Numbered from the stretch's first letter, positions 7,943 through 17,034 are shown. The stretch is DNA of 64,000 bases from Anaeromicropila herbilytica (GCF_016591975.1 NZ_AP024169.1:3449001-3513000); one strand, 5' to 3'. Translations and numbers: made by a program. Notes: generated by a model not told the origin, from the letters alone.

Positions 7943-8353
7943 CTAAATAATAATCCCTTCCAGATGATCTACTTCATGCTGAATAATCTGTGCAGTCCAA
8001 CCAGAAAACTTCTGTTTCTGCTTAATAAAATTTCTATCCATATATTCTACTTCAATCATTTCATATCTCGTTGTCTTTCTGACACCAGTTAATGACAGAC
8101 AGCCTTCCTCAGTTTCATATGGATTTAACTTCTTAGTAATGACTGGATTTACCATAGGAACACCTATGCCACCCACACTATACACGATAATTCTTTTATT
8201 TATTCCTATCATATTTGCAGCCATACCTACGCAATGCTCAGTATTTGCTCTTAAGGTATCAAGTAAATCATCAATTACTGCTGCATCTGCCTTAGTTGCA
8301 GGCGTTGATTTCTGTCCTAAAAATAATATATCTTTTACAATTGTTCTTACCAT
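7943..8353 (-). CDS. def: peptide deformylase family protein with altered motif I
   Basis: Peptide deformylases remove the formyl group from nascent N-termini using a metal bound by Cys and two His. Motif II EGCLS (Cys85) and motif III QHEVDH (His126, Glu127, His130) are intact. Motif I, usually GLAAxQ, reads GMAANM here (residues 43-48), so the oxyanion-stabilising Gln is replaced by Met48. At 136 residues it is shorter than canonical enzymes. Similar proteins occur as second copies in clostridia, so this is probably a paralog rather than the housekeeping enzyme. Activity uncertain. Confidence 0.85.
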   Translation of the reverse strand: MVRTIVKDILFLGQKSTPATKADAAVIDDLLDTLRANTEHCVGMAANMIGINKRIIVYSVGGIGVPMVNPVITKKLNPYETEEGCLSLTGVRKTTRYEMIEVEYMDRNFIKQKQKFSGWTAQIIQHEVDHLEGIII

Positions 8354-8429
8354 GATAATCTCCTATTCTGCCATATCATTGCATTTTTAAATCTATTCTG
8401 CTCCAAATACTCTTTTCCATTTACTGGCA

Positions 8430-9317
8430 TCATCTCTTAGCGCTCCGGTAGCCAGCATCAATCGCTTCCTTCTTTGAATGAAATATCACCAGATATTTTG
8501 AATCTGCCATTTCAACATAGGATGCTTGCCCGGGGCAATGATATATCTTGGAATGTGAATTTCCCCGAATTTCTGTCAATGTCGGCTCATCACTACTTAC
8601 ACTTTCTTTCGTGTCAGAAGGATAGCTTTCTCCATTCGAATAATCAATCTTAATTCCAGGCTGAACATTATATACATATACATTAAAACAGATGCCTTCC
8701 CCCTTATCTTCAACCGAATATCCTTCCATCTGTACGCCACTTGCTACAAGATTGTCTCCTTTAAACATCGGTGTCACTCTGTAAAGGACATGGTTTTCTG
8801 TTTCTTTCACATAGTCGGCAACCATATTTTCAAATGGTAACATGCCCTCTATATTTAAGTATCTTGTACCAGTAATGAGATTATCTTTATTCACATTTTC
8901 TGCTGTGAGCTGATAACCGATTAGGTGACAACGGTTATACAGATATTTTCCGTCCACATTATTATATTTCACTGTCTGCCAACCGGATGGTTTTACCTGA
9001 CCAATACTGCCACGTTCTTTGGTTGGCATTATATCTGTTCCAACATTTGCATATACAACTCTGCATCTTCCCAATTTGTCCAACTCGCTATAAGTTTCAA
9101 ATGAGGTTGTAGTCATATCCTCCTTATCAAATGCGGGATTATTATTATCAAGCACTACATATGGATTCCCACTATATTCAGGAACACTATCTATCGTAAT
9201 AAGTTCATTCGTCTGGCCTGCGGCTTGCTGACTCTGTCTCTTATCAACAGAACAACCTCCCAATACCAAACAGCACAATATCAATACAGGTATTAAAACC
9301 CTGATTACCCTTTTCAT
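8430..9317 (-). CDS. secreted DNA/RNA non-specific endonuclease lipoprotein
   Basis: Predicted extracellular nuclease of the EndA/NucA-like beta-beta-alpha metal group. A signal peptide ends in the lipobox VLGGC (Cys22). The nuclease core includes RGSIGQVKPSGW, YNRCHLIGYQL (family DRGH becomes NRCH, keeping the His), and NLITGTRYLNIEGM with the conserved metal-binding Asn region. The C-terminal 45 residues (GNSHSKIYHCPGQ ... FHSKKEAIDAGYR) form a small Ada-like or cell-surface zinc module often found on such proteins. It overlaps the upstream ORF by four bases (ATGA), so the two are co-translated. Probable role: degrading external DNA or DNA uptake. Confidence 0.85.
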   Translation of the reverse strand: MKRVIRVLIPVLILCCLVLGGCSVDKRQSQQAAGQTNELITIDSVPEYSGNPYVVLDNNNPAFDKEDMTTTSFETYSELDKLGRCRVVYANVGTDIMPTKERGSIGQVKPSGWQTVKYNNVDGKYLYNRCHLIGYQLTAENVNKDNLITGTRYLNIEGMLPFENMVADYVKETENHVLYRVTPMFKGDNLVASGVQMEGYSVEDKGEGICFNVYVYNVQPGIKIDYSNGESYPSDTKESVSSDEPTLTEIRGNSHSKIYHCPGQASYVEMADSKYLVIFHSKKEAIDAGYRSAKR

Positions 9318-9724
9318 CTTGTGTATATCTCCTTTGTAATTTTCTCATGAGAAGTACCTTTAAATTCTGTCGTATCTCTCAATATCCATCTATCATCTAG
9401 TAAAATATCCATGAATAGATCAGCAGGATAATTCCTGTTCCACTTATAAATAATCAATTGTTCTATCTGTTTCTCATATGGCATAAGGAATCGGTCTTCT
9501 ACAAAGCAGTAATCTCCTGCTCCTGCCTTATCCATAAAGTTATTGTCTATTATTAGATTCTTAATATTTATATCAGAGAATAATTTATATGTATATTCAT
9601 TCACATATAGTTTTTTTCCCTTACTACAAAGTATCATATCTTCCAGCATATTTCGGTCTGAACTTTGCCTTCTGTGATTAAACATCATACCACCTTTATC
9701 GTCTACGCATACAATTACTATCAT
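9314..9724 (-). CDS. conserved hypothetical protein coupled to the nuclease gene
   Basis: A 136-residue protein starting MIVIVCVDDKGGMMFNHRRQS. Similar proteins, sometimes labelled ribonuclease Z in clostridial genomes, keep the MMFN-RRQS-D opening, an AGxGDYCFVED motif and an IYKWNRNYPAD motif near the end. All are present here. There is no HxHxDH motif, so a true RNase Z activity is unlikely. The frame overlaps the nuclease start by four bases, indicating a shared operon and perhaps shared function. Confidence 0.65.
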   Translation of the reverse strand: MIVIVCVDDKGGMMFNHRRQSSDRNMLEDMILCSKGKKLYVNEYTYKLFSDINIKNLIIDNNFMDKAGAGDYCFVEDRFLMPYEKQIEQLIIYKWNRNYPADLFMDILLDDRWILRDTTEFKGTSHEKITKEIYTR

Positions 9725-9772
9725 CTATTTCGTCCCTCTTAACATTCGAAATTGTCATATTTACAACAGTTG

Positions 9773-10000
9773 TTAATTCTCATTAGATAAATCCTTATTT
9801 GTAGTAGTATCGCAGATACGCTGCACTCGTCCAACAATTCCACTTTCAAGCATTACCTTAATTCCTCTAGGATGATTTCTTGAATTCGTAAGAATTCGCA
9901 TCACAATACCCTCTGTTAATTTACCAGTTCTCTGATCCTGTTTCTGCACTACCATCACCTTAGCACCTATTTTTATATTATTTTTTACGATTTGGTCCAT
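9773..10000 (-). CDS. YwbE-family (DUF2196) small protein
   Basis: A 75-residue protein matching the YwbE family: IKIGAKVMVVQKQDQRTGKLTEG, then ILTNSRNHPRGIKVML and GIVGRVQRI. The KOW-like, basic, beta-rich pattern suggests nucleic-acid binding, but function is not established. The last ten residues (DTTTNKDLSNEN) are poorly conserved. It is transcribed alone, 48 bp upstream of the conserved hypothetical gene. Confidence 0.85.
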   Translation of the reverse strand: MDQIVKNNIKIGAKVMVVQKQDQRTGKLTEGIVMRILTNSRNHPRGIKVMLESGIVGRVQRICDTTTNKDLSNEN

Positions 10001-10049
10001 AATGTCAAATCATTTTATTTATTCTGAACAAACAAGGTTCTCCTGTTAT

Positions 10050-10473
10050 CAACTCTTACTCTGATATAACTGAAAAAGTTTATTATGTTCGCTCGCACAG
10101 GTATGTCTTTTCTATATTTGAACTTTGTCTTTTATCAACCTCGTCTTACACACACATACAACTGTGAGGCCTCATATCGACTTGCAAATCCTAAGATTTT
10201 TTAATGAGTTCTGGAGCTTTTTACTGTAATAAAGATCGATAACAAAACGGCATCTACTAACATTTTAAGTTCTGCAAATTCAAACATTCTATTACCTAAA
10301 TGATAATAAAATGTTCGTTCCTGTTGAACTCCAATTATATCCATCCTATAAAGTTGTATGCTCTCGATAATCGAGTATATACCTTTTCGATCTGCTGATA
10401 CCCAATATCTTTCAAGTTCTGCAAGAATATCCTGCATTGTTATACTATGCGTTTCATCTGTCTTCTCCTGCAA
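10050..10473 (-). pseudogene. decayed WYL-domain-type transcriptional regulator
   Basis: A 90-codon frame reads like the N-terminal HTH of WYL regulators (HSITMQDILAELERY ... IIESIQLYRMDIIGVQQ ... AELKMLVDAV). It begins at a TTG with a stop two codons upstream, lacking the first 15-20 residues. Past its stop, homologous pieces reappear in other frames: ELIKK, then SRYEASQL near 10150-10190, then ASEHNKLFQLYQ near 10050-10090. At least two frameshifts and an N-terminal loss are needed. The WYL domain proper is gone. Identification is from memory of the family. Confidence 0.7.
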
Positions 10474-11152
10474 TATTTAATTAGATATAAGAACTTAAGT
10501 TTCTGATTACTACTCTTAGATATGACCACCAATACCATAGATTGATGGTCTCATTATACTATAATACATGAATGCATGGATACATTATGTTGTATTGTAA
10601 GTACTAATCTTTAGATATATCTGCCAAGCAATTGAGGTCTTAGATATTATATAATATAATGATTATAATAATACGCTTCTAGATGCATCATTATACTTAA
10701 CAACATTCCCGATTAAATTTACCATTACACAAGTTTTGGTAAGCTGGTGTGTTTGACGAACCTAGATATCTAGTGATTTATTTTTACAATTAATACAATA
10801 AATAAAGCGTTAGCAATGATATTATTCCTCTTAAGTAGAAAAAAGTAAATAGCTAAAATCTACTTAAGGAGAATAAAATCATTGCTAACGCTATATACGT
10901 CTTTTAAATTTATAATAAAATGTATAACTCTTAATGCCATAAATAATACAATAGCAATTATAAAAATATTATAATCTATGTTACCTTGACTCTTTACTAT
11001 GTATTGAAATTTAACTCTAGCATATATTCTTTATTTGCAGTTATAAACTGCTAACATGCTTATCATTCTAAAATAAATACATTTGTATCTTTTATTTTTA
11101 TTATTTTTGTAAACCTAAAATTGTTAACAATCACAATTAAATAATAGGTTTA
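10474..11152. other. 680 bp gene-free segment
   Basis: Very AT-rich, no supported ORF. It contains the long palindrome at 10807-10891. The word GTTTGACGAAC near 10749 recurs in the family C repeats. Otherwise I see nothing. Confidence 0.5.
10807..10891. repeat. 33-bp-arm palindrome on the 3' side of the kinase/methylase cassette
   Basis: GCGTTAGCAATGAT (10807-10820) pairs perfectly with ATCATTGCTAACGC (10878-10891). The next 19 bp (10821-10839 with 10859-10877) pair with three mismatches around a 19-nt loop. It lies 260 bp past the receiver gene. It could be a terminator, an attachment-site relic or a MITE-like repeat; there is no long T-run. Confidence 0.8.
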
Positions 11153-12223
11153 TCAATTTGTTCTTATCCAATCAATTATATTATCCTTATTTAACTGTGG
11201 CTGTCCTTGTCTACCATAATAATGTGAAAATCTTGCTTGAATATCTTTATGGAATACAGGATTAATCGAAGCAATAACACTTACACCATCTAGAAAATCT
11301 TTTTTTTCTACGCTCCTAATTAATTGAAAATCAACAAGGCCTCCAATAAATAATTGACAGGGCGGCAATAAATGATATCTTGACTTAGCATTATTTATAT
11401 ATTTTTCCAAGTCTTTTTCAGCACTATTACTTCCACTTTTAATACGTTTAGTTATTTTATCTAACATACTAAAATCAATATAGCATAACACTACAAAGTC
11501 CGAATTGTCTTGTTCCATATCGCAAGCTGCTGTAATAACTACATATTTCTTGTTATCATAAGAAACAATATCTCCTGAAAAAGGAGTTACTTTTATCGCT
11601 GGTTTTATGTAAAACTCTAAGGCATCAAAATCATCGTGATTATCATTTGCATTTATAGTTAACATTTCATTAATTCTGGTTATAGCAAATCTAAGCATTC
11701 TTTGTGTCTGAAAATCTCGCTCTTGATCTTTCCATGAAGATATCACATCTGACATATGATTCCAGAAGACTTTACTAAGCATATTATCAATTTCACTATA
11801 GTTTCCTAAAACATTAGTATACCCTGTTTTATATAAACTCGTTATTTCATCCAATAATTCGTTAACGTCAACTTCATCTCGTTGATATTTTTTTAAAATT
11901 GGACTCTCATCATATTCTTCTTCTAAAAATTGAAGATTACCAGATACTATAAAGATAGGAACCCTGCAATCTCTATGGATTTTTTTTACTAACCTGTTTC
12001 CTTCATTTTGCTTCGAACCAGTTCCCCAATCCAAATCAACAACCATGGCATCTATATGATGATTATATAGAATTTTTGGTACTTCATCATCATTAACTAG
12101 CAAAAAACTTTTAATTTCATATTCTGAATTATCTATATTAAATTCTTCAATGCAAGTCTCATACATATCTCGTATATTTTTATCATCCTCTACAATTATA
12201 ATCTGTATAATTTCTTTGTTCAT
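11153..12223 (-). CDS. receiver-domain response regulator with novel C-terminal domain
   Basis: Partner of the upstream kinase. Residues 5-130 form a receiver domain: IIIVEDD (acidic pocket Glu12, Asp13, Asp14), VVDLDWG with phospho-acceptor Asp63, and IFIVSGN (Ser94). The remaining 220 residues show no DNA-binding motif I recognise. They contain a beta-rich stretch (FSGDIVSYDNKKYVVITAACDM) and LPPCQLFIGGLVDFQLIRSV, so the output is probably not ordinary transcription. An upstream ATG (12238) lies inside the kinase gene, but GAGGAG places the start at MNKEII (12223), one base after the kinase stop. Translational coupling is near certain. Confidence 0.8.
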   Translation of the reverse strand: MNKEIIQIIIVEDDKNIRDMYETCIEEFNIDNSEYEIKSFLLVNDDEVPKILYNHHIDAMVVDLDWGTGSKQNEGNRLVKKIHRDCRVPIFIVSGNLQFLEEEYDESPILKKYQRDEVDVNELLDEITSLYKTGYTNVLGNYSEIDNMLSKVFWNHMSDVISSWKDQERDFQTQRMLRFAITRINEMLTINANDNHDDFDALEFYIKPAIKVTPFSGDIVSYDNKKYVVITAACDMEQDNSDFVVLCYIDFSMLDKITKRIKSGSNSAEKDLEKYINNAKSRYHLLPPCQLFIGGLVDFQLIRSVEKKDFLDGVSVIASINPVFHKDIQARFSHYYGRQGQPQLNKDNIIDWIRTN

Positions 12224-12224
12224 T

Positions 12225-14390
12225 CTAATACTCCTCATTTTTCTTAGGTAATTCTACTATAAATTTAGCACCCTCGGTAACATCTACGACCTTTATTTGA
12301 CCACCATTTCTATCAACTGATTCTCCAGCAATTGCCAAACCAAGACCCGTCCCAGCACCATTCTCTGTGACTTTTCCAGATATGCCTGGATTAAAAAGTG
12401 AATCATTATCAAGTAAATCTTTAATAATTTTGGGACCATTATTCCATACACTTATCTCAATAGAATCATTTGTTTCCAGTAAAGATATTTCCATCATCTT
12501 ACTTTCCTTGGCAAAATCCACCCAGTAAACTGCATTCTCTATAATATTAGCAAGTGCTGCTAATATATCTTCACGCCAACCTTTAAACAAAAAATCATTT
12601 TTTAAATTTATAGTAATATCTATTTCTTTTCTTTGAATCTCATCTAAAAAGATATCAATAGCGGTTTGAATAGTATTACTTAAACTAAACACAGACATTG
12701 CAGTTCGTTTTCTTGTTGCTAAAGAATTCAATCTATTAAACAAAGATGTTATTGATTTCAATTGCTCTGGTGTTTCCTCAACAATTTTCGTCATTTTATG
12801 TAAGTCTTGAGGATTACCATCCTTTGAATATCTTTGATATATACGTTCTAAGTTATTTGTTTGGTTCTTTATCCAGTGTAGAGGTTTTCTTACTTCGTGC
12901 ATAACAACATCCATAATTTTTCCTAAAGTAGCTTGCCCTTGATACATTGCAATTTGTTTCTCTAATTCTTGTGTAATTTTTATTTTATTATTAATGTCTT
13001 TATCAATAAACTCATTTACTTCGTTCATTTCGTCGCTACTCATATTCGCTTTCTGCATAACAGAAAACACTTTGTTTTTAATAGCTGAAAAATCAGTTAA
13101 TACACCAAGTTGATTACTAAAAATATGATTTTTTCTGCCTTTTCCAGTTTTTTGTCTAAATGAATATCTTTTTAGTTCTATAAAGGTTAGCAGTTGACTG
13201 ATCACAGATTTAAGTCCATTATAGTATGCATCTTCTTTCAAACCATCTCTTGCACTTTTTTCATATAAATTCGAAATTTCTTCATCCTGTATTTCAATAA
13301 TCCCCGAAATCTGATTGGCACCTATTTTTAAAGCAGGATTTTGTACTCTTTTTTTATCTAATGAAAGCCAATCATTACCATCATCGCCATATGGCCTTAT
13401 TCTAAACCTATTTCTAAAGATACTTACTCCTGAGATATCATTTAATAAAATCTTAGCTTCATTTTTTCCTAATTTTTCTTCTCCTGAGTTAAATAATTCA
13501 TATATGAGATTCTCTATTGCTTCAGGATCTCTATCAAAAATTCTAAAATCAATATTTACTAAACCTGAAAATTTTTCTTTTTCATCTAGATAAAAGTTAA
13601 AATCCGTAGCTTTTTCTACTATACCAGAATTTTTATTTTGATAAACCAAAGAATTACTACCATCCGGAAAAATCTCCCCCGAAATCCTATAATCATAATA
13701 ATCTAGTAATGGTAAAGGTTTTATATTTATCGTTTTATCTTTATATTTCTCAGATATAAAATTCTTAAACACAACCGTTATGTTAAATATATCCTTTTCT
13801 TGACCATTATTTGTATTGTTGTCCATTGGGGTTAATAATTTCCGTAATTCTTTGATAAGATAGTTTATTTCACTATCATTCCATAATTCAAGCTTATCAC
13901 TAGACCCCTCAATTTCAAATAATGTACCATTTGCTTCACTTGTACTTGAAGAATTTATATCAATTAGCACTTCATCTAAATATTTACTTTCAATAAAATC
14001 ATTCCAATTAATAAACAAGCTAGTTTCTATTTTATTTGAAATAGTATCTAATTTTATTTTTTCTCCTAAAACCGCAACCGCAAATCTTCCAATTCCCTTT
14101 CTCCCCTGCATTACTCGTCCTTTGGGACTTTTTCTACGCTTAAGTTTATCACTAGTAGAGGGTACTAACCATTTATCTATTACTACTTGCGAATTCATAC
14201 CATGTCCATCATCTATAATAGATAATAAAAGTTTTTGGTCTTCCTTTGATTCAAAAGTTATAATTACTTCATTTGCATCAGCATCATAAGAGTTCTTTAC
14301 TAACTCAACTACTGCAGCATGCATATCTTTAATGATATCTTCTCCAATTGTTCCAATTAATCTGGCAGAAGGTCTAAACGTTTTTTTCAT
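12225..14390 (-). CDS. dual GHKL-ATPase histidine kinase-like protein
   Basis: 721 residues with two ATPase modules. Residues 20-110 are Hsp90/MutL/MORC-like: ELVKNSYDADA (N box), DDGHGM and GRKGIGRFA. A middle region (about 120-420) resembles the transducer part of such ATPases. A coiled-coil stretch precedes HEVRKPL (His498, the likely phosphorylation site), then IIENAVYW, WNNGP and GTGLGLAI of a histidine-kinase catalytic domain. The G1 Asp is Asn here (WNNGP), which may weaken ATP binding. No membrane segment, so it is cytoplasmic. GGAAGGGG precedes the ATG. Between a methyltransferase and a receiver gene, it is probably a sensor switch of a defence module. Confidence 0.8.
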   Translation of the reverse strand: MKKTFRPSARLIGTIGEDIIKDMHAAVVELVKNSYDADANEVIITFESKEDQKLLLSIIDDGHGMNSQVVIDKWLVPSTSDKLKRRKSPKGRVMQGRKGIGRFAVAVLGEKIKLDTISNKIETSLFINWNDFIESKYLDEVLIDINSSSTSEANGTLFEIEGSSDKLELWNDSEINYLIKELRKLLTPMDNNTNNGQEKDIFNITVVFKNFISEKYKDKTINIKPLPLLDYYDYRISGEIFPDGSNSLVYQNKNSGIVEKATDFNFYLDEKEKFSGLVNIDFRIFDRDPEAIENLIYELFNSGEEKLGKNEAKILLNDISGVSIFRNRFRIRPYGDDGNDWLSLDKKRVQNPALKIGANQISGIIEIQDEEISNLYEKSARDGLKEDAYYNGLKSVISQLLTFIELKRYSFRQKTGKGRKNHIFSNQLGVLTDFSAIKNKVFSVMQKANMSSDEMNEVNEFIDKDINNKIKITQELEKQIAMYQGQATLGKIMDVVMHEVRKPLHWIKNQTNNLERIYQRYSKDGNPQDLHKMTKIVEETPEQLKSITSLFNRLNSLATRKRTAMSVFSLSNTIQTAIDIFLDEIQRKEIDITINLKNDFLFKGWREDILAALANIIENAVYWVDFAKESKMMEISLLETNDSIEISVWNNGPKIIKDLLDNDSLFNPGISGKVTENGAGTGLGLAIAGESVDRNGGQIKVVDVTEGAKFIVELPKKNEEY

Positions 14391-14512
14391 TTCAATTCCC
14401 CTTCCAATATTCTGGTAACTTCATCAACTATTTATCCATTAAATAAGATTTACCTATGCTTATCTCCATTATTGATAACAGGTTTTCAAAAGCTCTTTTG
14501 ATGATATTTCAC

Positions 14513-15808
14513 TTACAAATCTGTACTTTCTTCTAGTTCCTTTAAAATACTTTCTGCTATTTTTTTTGCCATTAATGGGGGAACTGCATTTCCAATTTGT
14601 ACAAACTGTGATGTTCTATTTCCTTCAAAATAATAGCTATCCGGGAATGATTGAAGCCTTGCTGCCTCTCTCACAGAAATAGATCTACACTGGTTTATAT
14701 CTGGATGAATAAAATAATGCCCATCTTTAGAAAGATGTGCTAATACTGTATGACAATATGCTAAATCCCCCTCAACTACTTTAAATCTATCTGTAAATGC
14801 TGTTCTATTTTTATGTGTAATTAATTCATCAGGTAATTCATCATATCGTAGCCTATTATGTCCATTATTCCAAGCTAAAATTGCTCTACGATATATTTCT
14901 ATATCCTTCAATGTGTTATTTCGCACTATATGATGTGTTAACACATCATACTTTGTTCTAATACCATTTTTTTTTATATAGTTACTGGCTTGAGAATAAG
15001 CAACAGCATATATATTATTTTCTGTTCCTCTTTCTAATACTGGCAAATCAGATAATAAATCATTAACTAAGGAATCTGATTTTACTGCTTTAAAGTTAGG
15101 ATAATAGAAATTTGATCCTTTTCTCCAACCTATAATTATTACTCTTTTTCGATTTTGTAATACACCAAAATCCTTAGCATTTTGTTCATGGCACTCTATT
15201 TCGTATCCTACCCTTTTTAGTTGCGCCTGAAGATTTTTAAAAGCTAAACCTCCTCTGGCTGTTTTAATTCCTGCTACATTTTCAAATACGAACATCTTTG
15301 GTCTATATTTTTTCAAAAACCGTGTATACATTAAATACAGTTCATTTCGTGGGTCTTCATGCATTGGTATCAGCATGTGACTGCTTTGGGCTCTACCAAC
15401 CAAAGAGTATGCCTGACAAGGTGGTCCACCAATAATTAAATCAACATCATCAATACTATTAATTTGCATAATTTCATCAATTTCTTTAAATATACCTTGA
15501 ATTGTATCTTTTGACATTTCAGCATTAATAACTGTTTTTGTTATATTTTCTGGAACATGTGAAAATAATTCTTCTCGTGTAATTTTTCCTCTCTCATATT
15601 CATAATAATATTTCATATACCCACGCTTGCTTTTTAAATAGTGATAAGCTAAACGTGTTTCTAATGTAGATGATGCAAATCGATTCATTTCTACATGCGC
15701 AATTGCATTAAATCCTGCTTGTATAAATCCCTCTGATAATCCACCAGCTCCTGCAAATAAGTCTATAAAATTATATACTCTATTCATTCTGTTATTAGTT
15801 ACTAACAT
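14513..15808 (-). CDS. DNA (cytosine-5-)-methyltransferase
   Basis: A 431-residue C5 methyltransferase with all core motifs in order: I FIDLFAGAGGLSEGF, IV GGPPCQAYS with nucleophile Cys131, VI FVFENVAGI, VIII QNRKRVIIIGW, IX REAARLQSFP and X QIGNAVPPLMA. About 80 residues between motifs I and IV (KRGYMKYYYEYERGK...) form an insertion. The target-recognition region lies at about 230-370. No restriction endonuclease is next to it; the next two genes are the kinase and receiver proteins, with a 122-bp gap. It may mark self DNA for that module. An alternative start at MNRVYNF (eighth residue) is possible. Confidence 0.9.
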   Translation of the reverse strand: MLVTNNRMNRVYNFIDLFAGAGGLSEGFIQAGFNAIAHVEMNRFASSTLETRLAYHYLKSKRGYMKYYYEYERGKITREELFSHVPENITKTVINAEMSKDTIQGIFKEIDEIMQINSIDDVDLIIGGPPCQAYSLVGRAQSSHMLIPMHEDPRNELYLMYTRFLKKYRPKMFVFENVAGIKTARGGLAFKNLQAQLKRVGYEIECHEQNAKDFGVLQNRKRVIIIGWRKGSNFYYPNFKAVKSDSLVNDLLSDLPVLERGTENNIYAVAYSQASNYIKKNGIRTKYDVLTHHIVRNNTLKDIEIYRRAILAWNNGHNRLRYDELPDELITHKNRTAFTDRFKVVEGDLAYCHTVLAHLSKDGHYFIHPDINQCRSISVREAARLQSFPDSYYFEGNRTSQFVQIGNAVPPLMAKKIAESILKELEESTDL

Positions 15809-15899
15809 ATAAATTATCCTTATCTTTTAATTTTTCATATATTGCTAGGCTATACTGCATATAGTTATAGTAAACAAATAAATGTAATTCCTTAAACAT

Positions 15900-15959
15900 G
15901 CCTTTTTATAGGTATATAATCTAAAACATTTATTTTAAATTATATACCTATAAAAAGGC
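15900..15959. repeat. perfect 21-bp inverted repeat between metA and the methyltransferase
   Basis: Arms 15900-15920 (GCCTTTTTATAGGTATATAAT) and 15939-15959 are perfectly complementary with an 18-nt loop. It lies 14 bp after metA and 91 bp before the methyltransferase start. There is no T-run after the stem on the minus strand, so a simple metA terminator is doubtful. It may mark the edge of the accessory region. Confidence 0.85.
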
Positions 15960-15973
15960 GTTATGAATTTCAT

Positions 15974-16879
15974 TTACAACTCGTAAGGCGTTACCTGATA
16001 TACATAATAATTCAGCCAGTTCGTATAAAGCGTATTCGCATGCGCCCTCCACTTAAGAAGTGGCACCTGACTAGCATCATCCCCAGGATAATAATTCTTA
16101 GGCATCTCTATATCCAATCCCTTAGCTACATCCCTCTTATACTCAATATCAAGCGTCATTCTATCATATTCCGGATGTCCGGTCACAAAGATATGCTTTC
16201 CTTCATCAGCAAGCACAACGAATACCCCTGCTTCTTCCGACTCAGCTAAGATCGTCAACTCACTTCTCTTAAGAATATCCTCTTTTGACACAGTAGTATG
16301 TCTAGAATGTGGTGCTAGGAACACATCATCGAATCCGCGAACAAGAGGAATCTTTCGGTTTAACACTTTATGTTCATATACTCCAAATACTTTCTGATCT
16401 ACTGGTTGCTTACGAATGCCATAGTGATAGTATAGGCCAGCTTGCGCTCCCCAACAGATATGAAGAGTTGAGGTAACATGAGTCTTTGACCATTCCATGA
16501 TTCGAACTAACTCATCCCAATAATCTACTTCTTCGAAATCCATCTGTTCCACTGGAGCTCCTGTAATAATTAATCCATCGAACTTCTGATGCTTGATATC
16601 ATCAATGCTGACATAGAACTTATCTAGATGGATTGCTGCTGTATTTCTACCGACATAAGAACTTGTTGTTAAGAACGTCACATCTACTTGTAATGGTGTA
16701 TTGGATAGACTTCTAAGTAGCTGTACTTCTGTATCCTCTTTTAATGGCATTAGATTTAATATAATAATTTGAAGAGGTCTAATATCCTGTGAGATGGCAC
16801 GAAGCTCATCCATCATAAATATATTCTCATTTTCTAGTATTCGTTTTGCAGGCAAATCATTTTGAACTTTAATCGGCAT
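15974..16879 (-). CDS. metA: homoserine O-acetyltransferase (MetA type)
   Basis: First committed step of methionine synthesis: acylation of homoserine. The 301-residue protein has the MetA fold from end to end, with ICWGAQAG (nucleophile Cys142), the HSRHTTV stretch, and GHPEYD carrying the catalytic His/Glu. Residue 111 is Glu (GAPVEQ). In the MetA family Glu here goes with acetyl-CoA and Gly with succinyl-CoA, so acetyltransferase is the better name despite many succinyltransferase labels. The ATG has an AGGG-type ribosome site. No SAM or T-box riboswitch is seen in the short leader. Confidence 0.93.
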   Translation of the reverse strand: MPIKVQNDLPAKRILENENIFMMDELRAISQDIRPLQIIILNLMPLKEDTEVQLLRSLSNTPLQVDVTFLTTSSYVGRNTAAIHLDKFYVSIDDIKHQKFDGLIITGAPVEQMDFEEVDYWDELVRIMEWSKTHVTSTLHICWGAQAGLYYHYGIRKQPVDQKVFGVYEHKVLNRKIPLVRGFDDVFLAPHSRHTTVSKEDILKRSELTILAESEEAGVFVVLADEGKHIFVTGHPEYDRMTLDIEYKRDVAKGLDIEMPKNYYPGDDASQVPLLKWRAHANTLYTNWLNYYVYQVTPYEL

Positions 16880-16923
16880 ATTAACCCTCCATTTATATTT
16901 TCTATATTTTTATTCTTATATTT

Positions 16924-16971
16924 ATAGGGGTATGATTGACGCTAATAATGTTCACATCAATCTACCCCTAT
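16924..16971. terminator. hairpin between ligA and metA
   Basis: ATAGGGG-GATTGA pairs with TCAATC-CCCCTAT; the T-run (TTTTT) follows only on the plus strand. On the minus strand, which both neighbours use, it lacks a U-tract, so it may instead be a metA leader structure. Confidence 0.4.
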
Positions 16972-17034
16972 TTTTACTGAGTTATATTATATTCTAACAC
17001 TTTTTGATCCAGAAATCAACCAAACCAAGATGTC

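Noticed and set aside
9314..9724. True ribonuclease Z
   Set aside because: No metallo-beta-lactamase motif; the label in databases seems transferred in error.
15974..16879. Homoserine O-succinyltransferase
   Set aside because: Glu at position 111 is the acetyl-CoA determinant in MetA proteins.
16880..17034. SAM riboswitch or T-box before metA
   Set aside because: The leader is short with a single hairpin; none of the conserved riboswitch words are present.
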